From positions 1-60,627 of the forward strand of contig CACXXD010000006.1 in assembly GCA_902771445.1 (NCBI GenBank): a stretch of 60,627 bases of DNA. Direction: 5' to 3'. Position 1 is the first letter of the stretch. Every line of letters starts with the position of its first letter. The notes beneath the pieces are model-generated. The model ran no database searches and was not told the origin of the DNA. It was given only the letters and a program-made list of their open reading frames with translations. The DNA is from an uncultured Prevotellaceae bacterium (GTDB lineage Bacteria; Bacteroidota; Bacteroidia; Bacteroidales; Bacteroidaceae). Below are positions 60,055 through 60,627 of this stretch, one piece after another. The position numbers were made by a program, and so were the translations under genes.

Positions 60055-60627
60055 TTACTCCGGCGTCACCGGCGTAGGCTCCGGCTGCGGCGAGACGTAC
60101 GCCAGCGCGTACTCCTTCTTCGCGTCCACGGCGTCCGTGGGCTTCACGGCCACGCCTTTCAGTGTCAGGTACAGGCCGCCGACTTTCGCGGCCTTCGCGG
60201 CGAGCGAGAGGATGCGGTTGCTTCCGTCGGTGGCCACGGCGAAGGCCTTCTCGTTCTGCTCCACGATGGTCTGCCACGTGGCGAACTCGGGCACGGAGTA
60301 GCGGTGGTTGCCGACGACCTCCGACGTGACCAGCACCGTGGGCAGCGACTTCGACTGCTTCTGCTGCTCCTCAATCTTCTTGTACTCCGCGTTCAGCACC
60401 CCGGCCAGCTGCTCCAGCTCGGGCGCAGCGCCGGTCACGATGAGCGCGTTGGTCAGCTCCACGTAGTCGGCATACACCTGGTCCATCTCCGTGCGTGCCG
60501 CCTTCAGCTCGCCCTGCACGCGGGTGCTGCTCTCCTCGTTGCGGGCGGCCATGAGCGTGATGATCTCCTCGGTCAGCGTGGCGAAGCGCTGGTTGGCCGT
60601 GGTCAGGCCCATCGTCTGCAGGGCCAG
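60055..60627 (-). CDS. DUF6261-like protein, C-terminal part (runs off right edge)
   Basis: The frame is open from base 60627 (reading LALQT-MGLTTANQRF on the minus strand) to the stop at 60055, at least 190 residues, so the true start lies beyond the window. The sequence is helical and Ala/Glu-rich, with TANQRFATLTEEIITLMAARNE and a Pro-rich end (SPQPEPTPVTPE). It resembles the DUF6261 family of Bacteroidales, whose function is unknown. It is clearly more GC-rich than its neighbours. Confidence 0.7.
   Translation of the reverse strand: MALQTMGLTTANQRFATLTEEIITLMAARNEESSTRVQGELKAARTEMDQVYADYVELTNALIVTGAAPELEQLAGVLNAEYKKIEEQQKQSKSLPTVLVTSEVVGNHRYSVPEFATWQTIVEQNEKAFAVATDGSNRILSLAAKAAKVGGLYLTLKGVAVKPTDAVDAKKEYALAYVSPQPEPTPVTPE

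Overview
The window looks like a chromosomal segment from a Bacteroidales bacterium, most likely Prevotellaceae. Promoters repeatedly match the Bacteroidota consensus (TTTG, 19-20 bp, TAnnTTTG). The primary sigma factor is short (290 aa). The core gene set includes a DUF4301 protein, a methylmalonyl-CoA module, pyruvate phosphate dikinase and an L-arabinose isomerase/FGGY kinase pair. I cannot name the species from sequence alone.

Region 1 (1 to about 15,000) is the integrase-proximal part of an integrative mobile element whose other end lies beyond the left edge. It is more AT-rich than the rest and full of small, mostly unrecognised genes. Recognisable functions are ParA with a small DUF3408-like partner, a stand-alone receiver domain, SSB, a PD-(D/E)XK nuclease, a PAPS-reductase-like sulfur enzyme, RadC and a terminal tyrosine recombinase. 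No relaxase or transfer gene is in view. Two near-identical non-coding blocks of about 0.4 kb stand in front of two operons (about 7.5-7.9 kb and 11.8-12.2 kb), with a possible diverged third before radC. Six 11-bp iterons sit directly upstream of the integrase start. An 840-bp stretch (8.3-9.1 kb) looks decayed.

Region 2 (15,100-26,000) is housekeeping: ppdK; rlmD and a DUF4301 protein; clpC behind a textbook sigma-54 promoter; rpoD; and a left-handed beta-helix acetyltransferase. A palindromic repeat cluster lies between ppdK and rlmD.

Region 3 (26,000-35,400) is a tightly packed six-gene signalling operon on the minus strand. In transcription order it encodes a receiver-PP2C phosphatase, a membrane-anchored coiled-coil/WD40-like protein, a periplasmic-propeller sensor with a kinase ATPase domain but no phospho-acceptor histidine, a soluble histidine kinase that has the histidine, a TonB-dependent receptor with an N-terminal helical-repeat region, and an RsbW-like anti-sigma kinase. 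This combination of outer-membrane, inner-membrane and partner-switching parts is the most interesting protein system in the window.

Region 4 (35,400-60,627) holds a lon-tgt-lptG/F-DEAD-helicase cluster; uxaB; a methylmalonyl-CoA module (epimerase, carboxyltransferase, a 52-aa protein and a biotin carrier); iorB with an iorA broken by an internal deletion; a MORN protein-YhcH-glgB-membrane protein cluster; kdsB; pgk; and an L-arabinose isomerase plus FGGY kinase. A DUF6261-like gene runs off the right end. No rRNA, tRNA, IS element or CRISPR array was seen.
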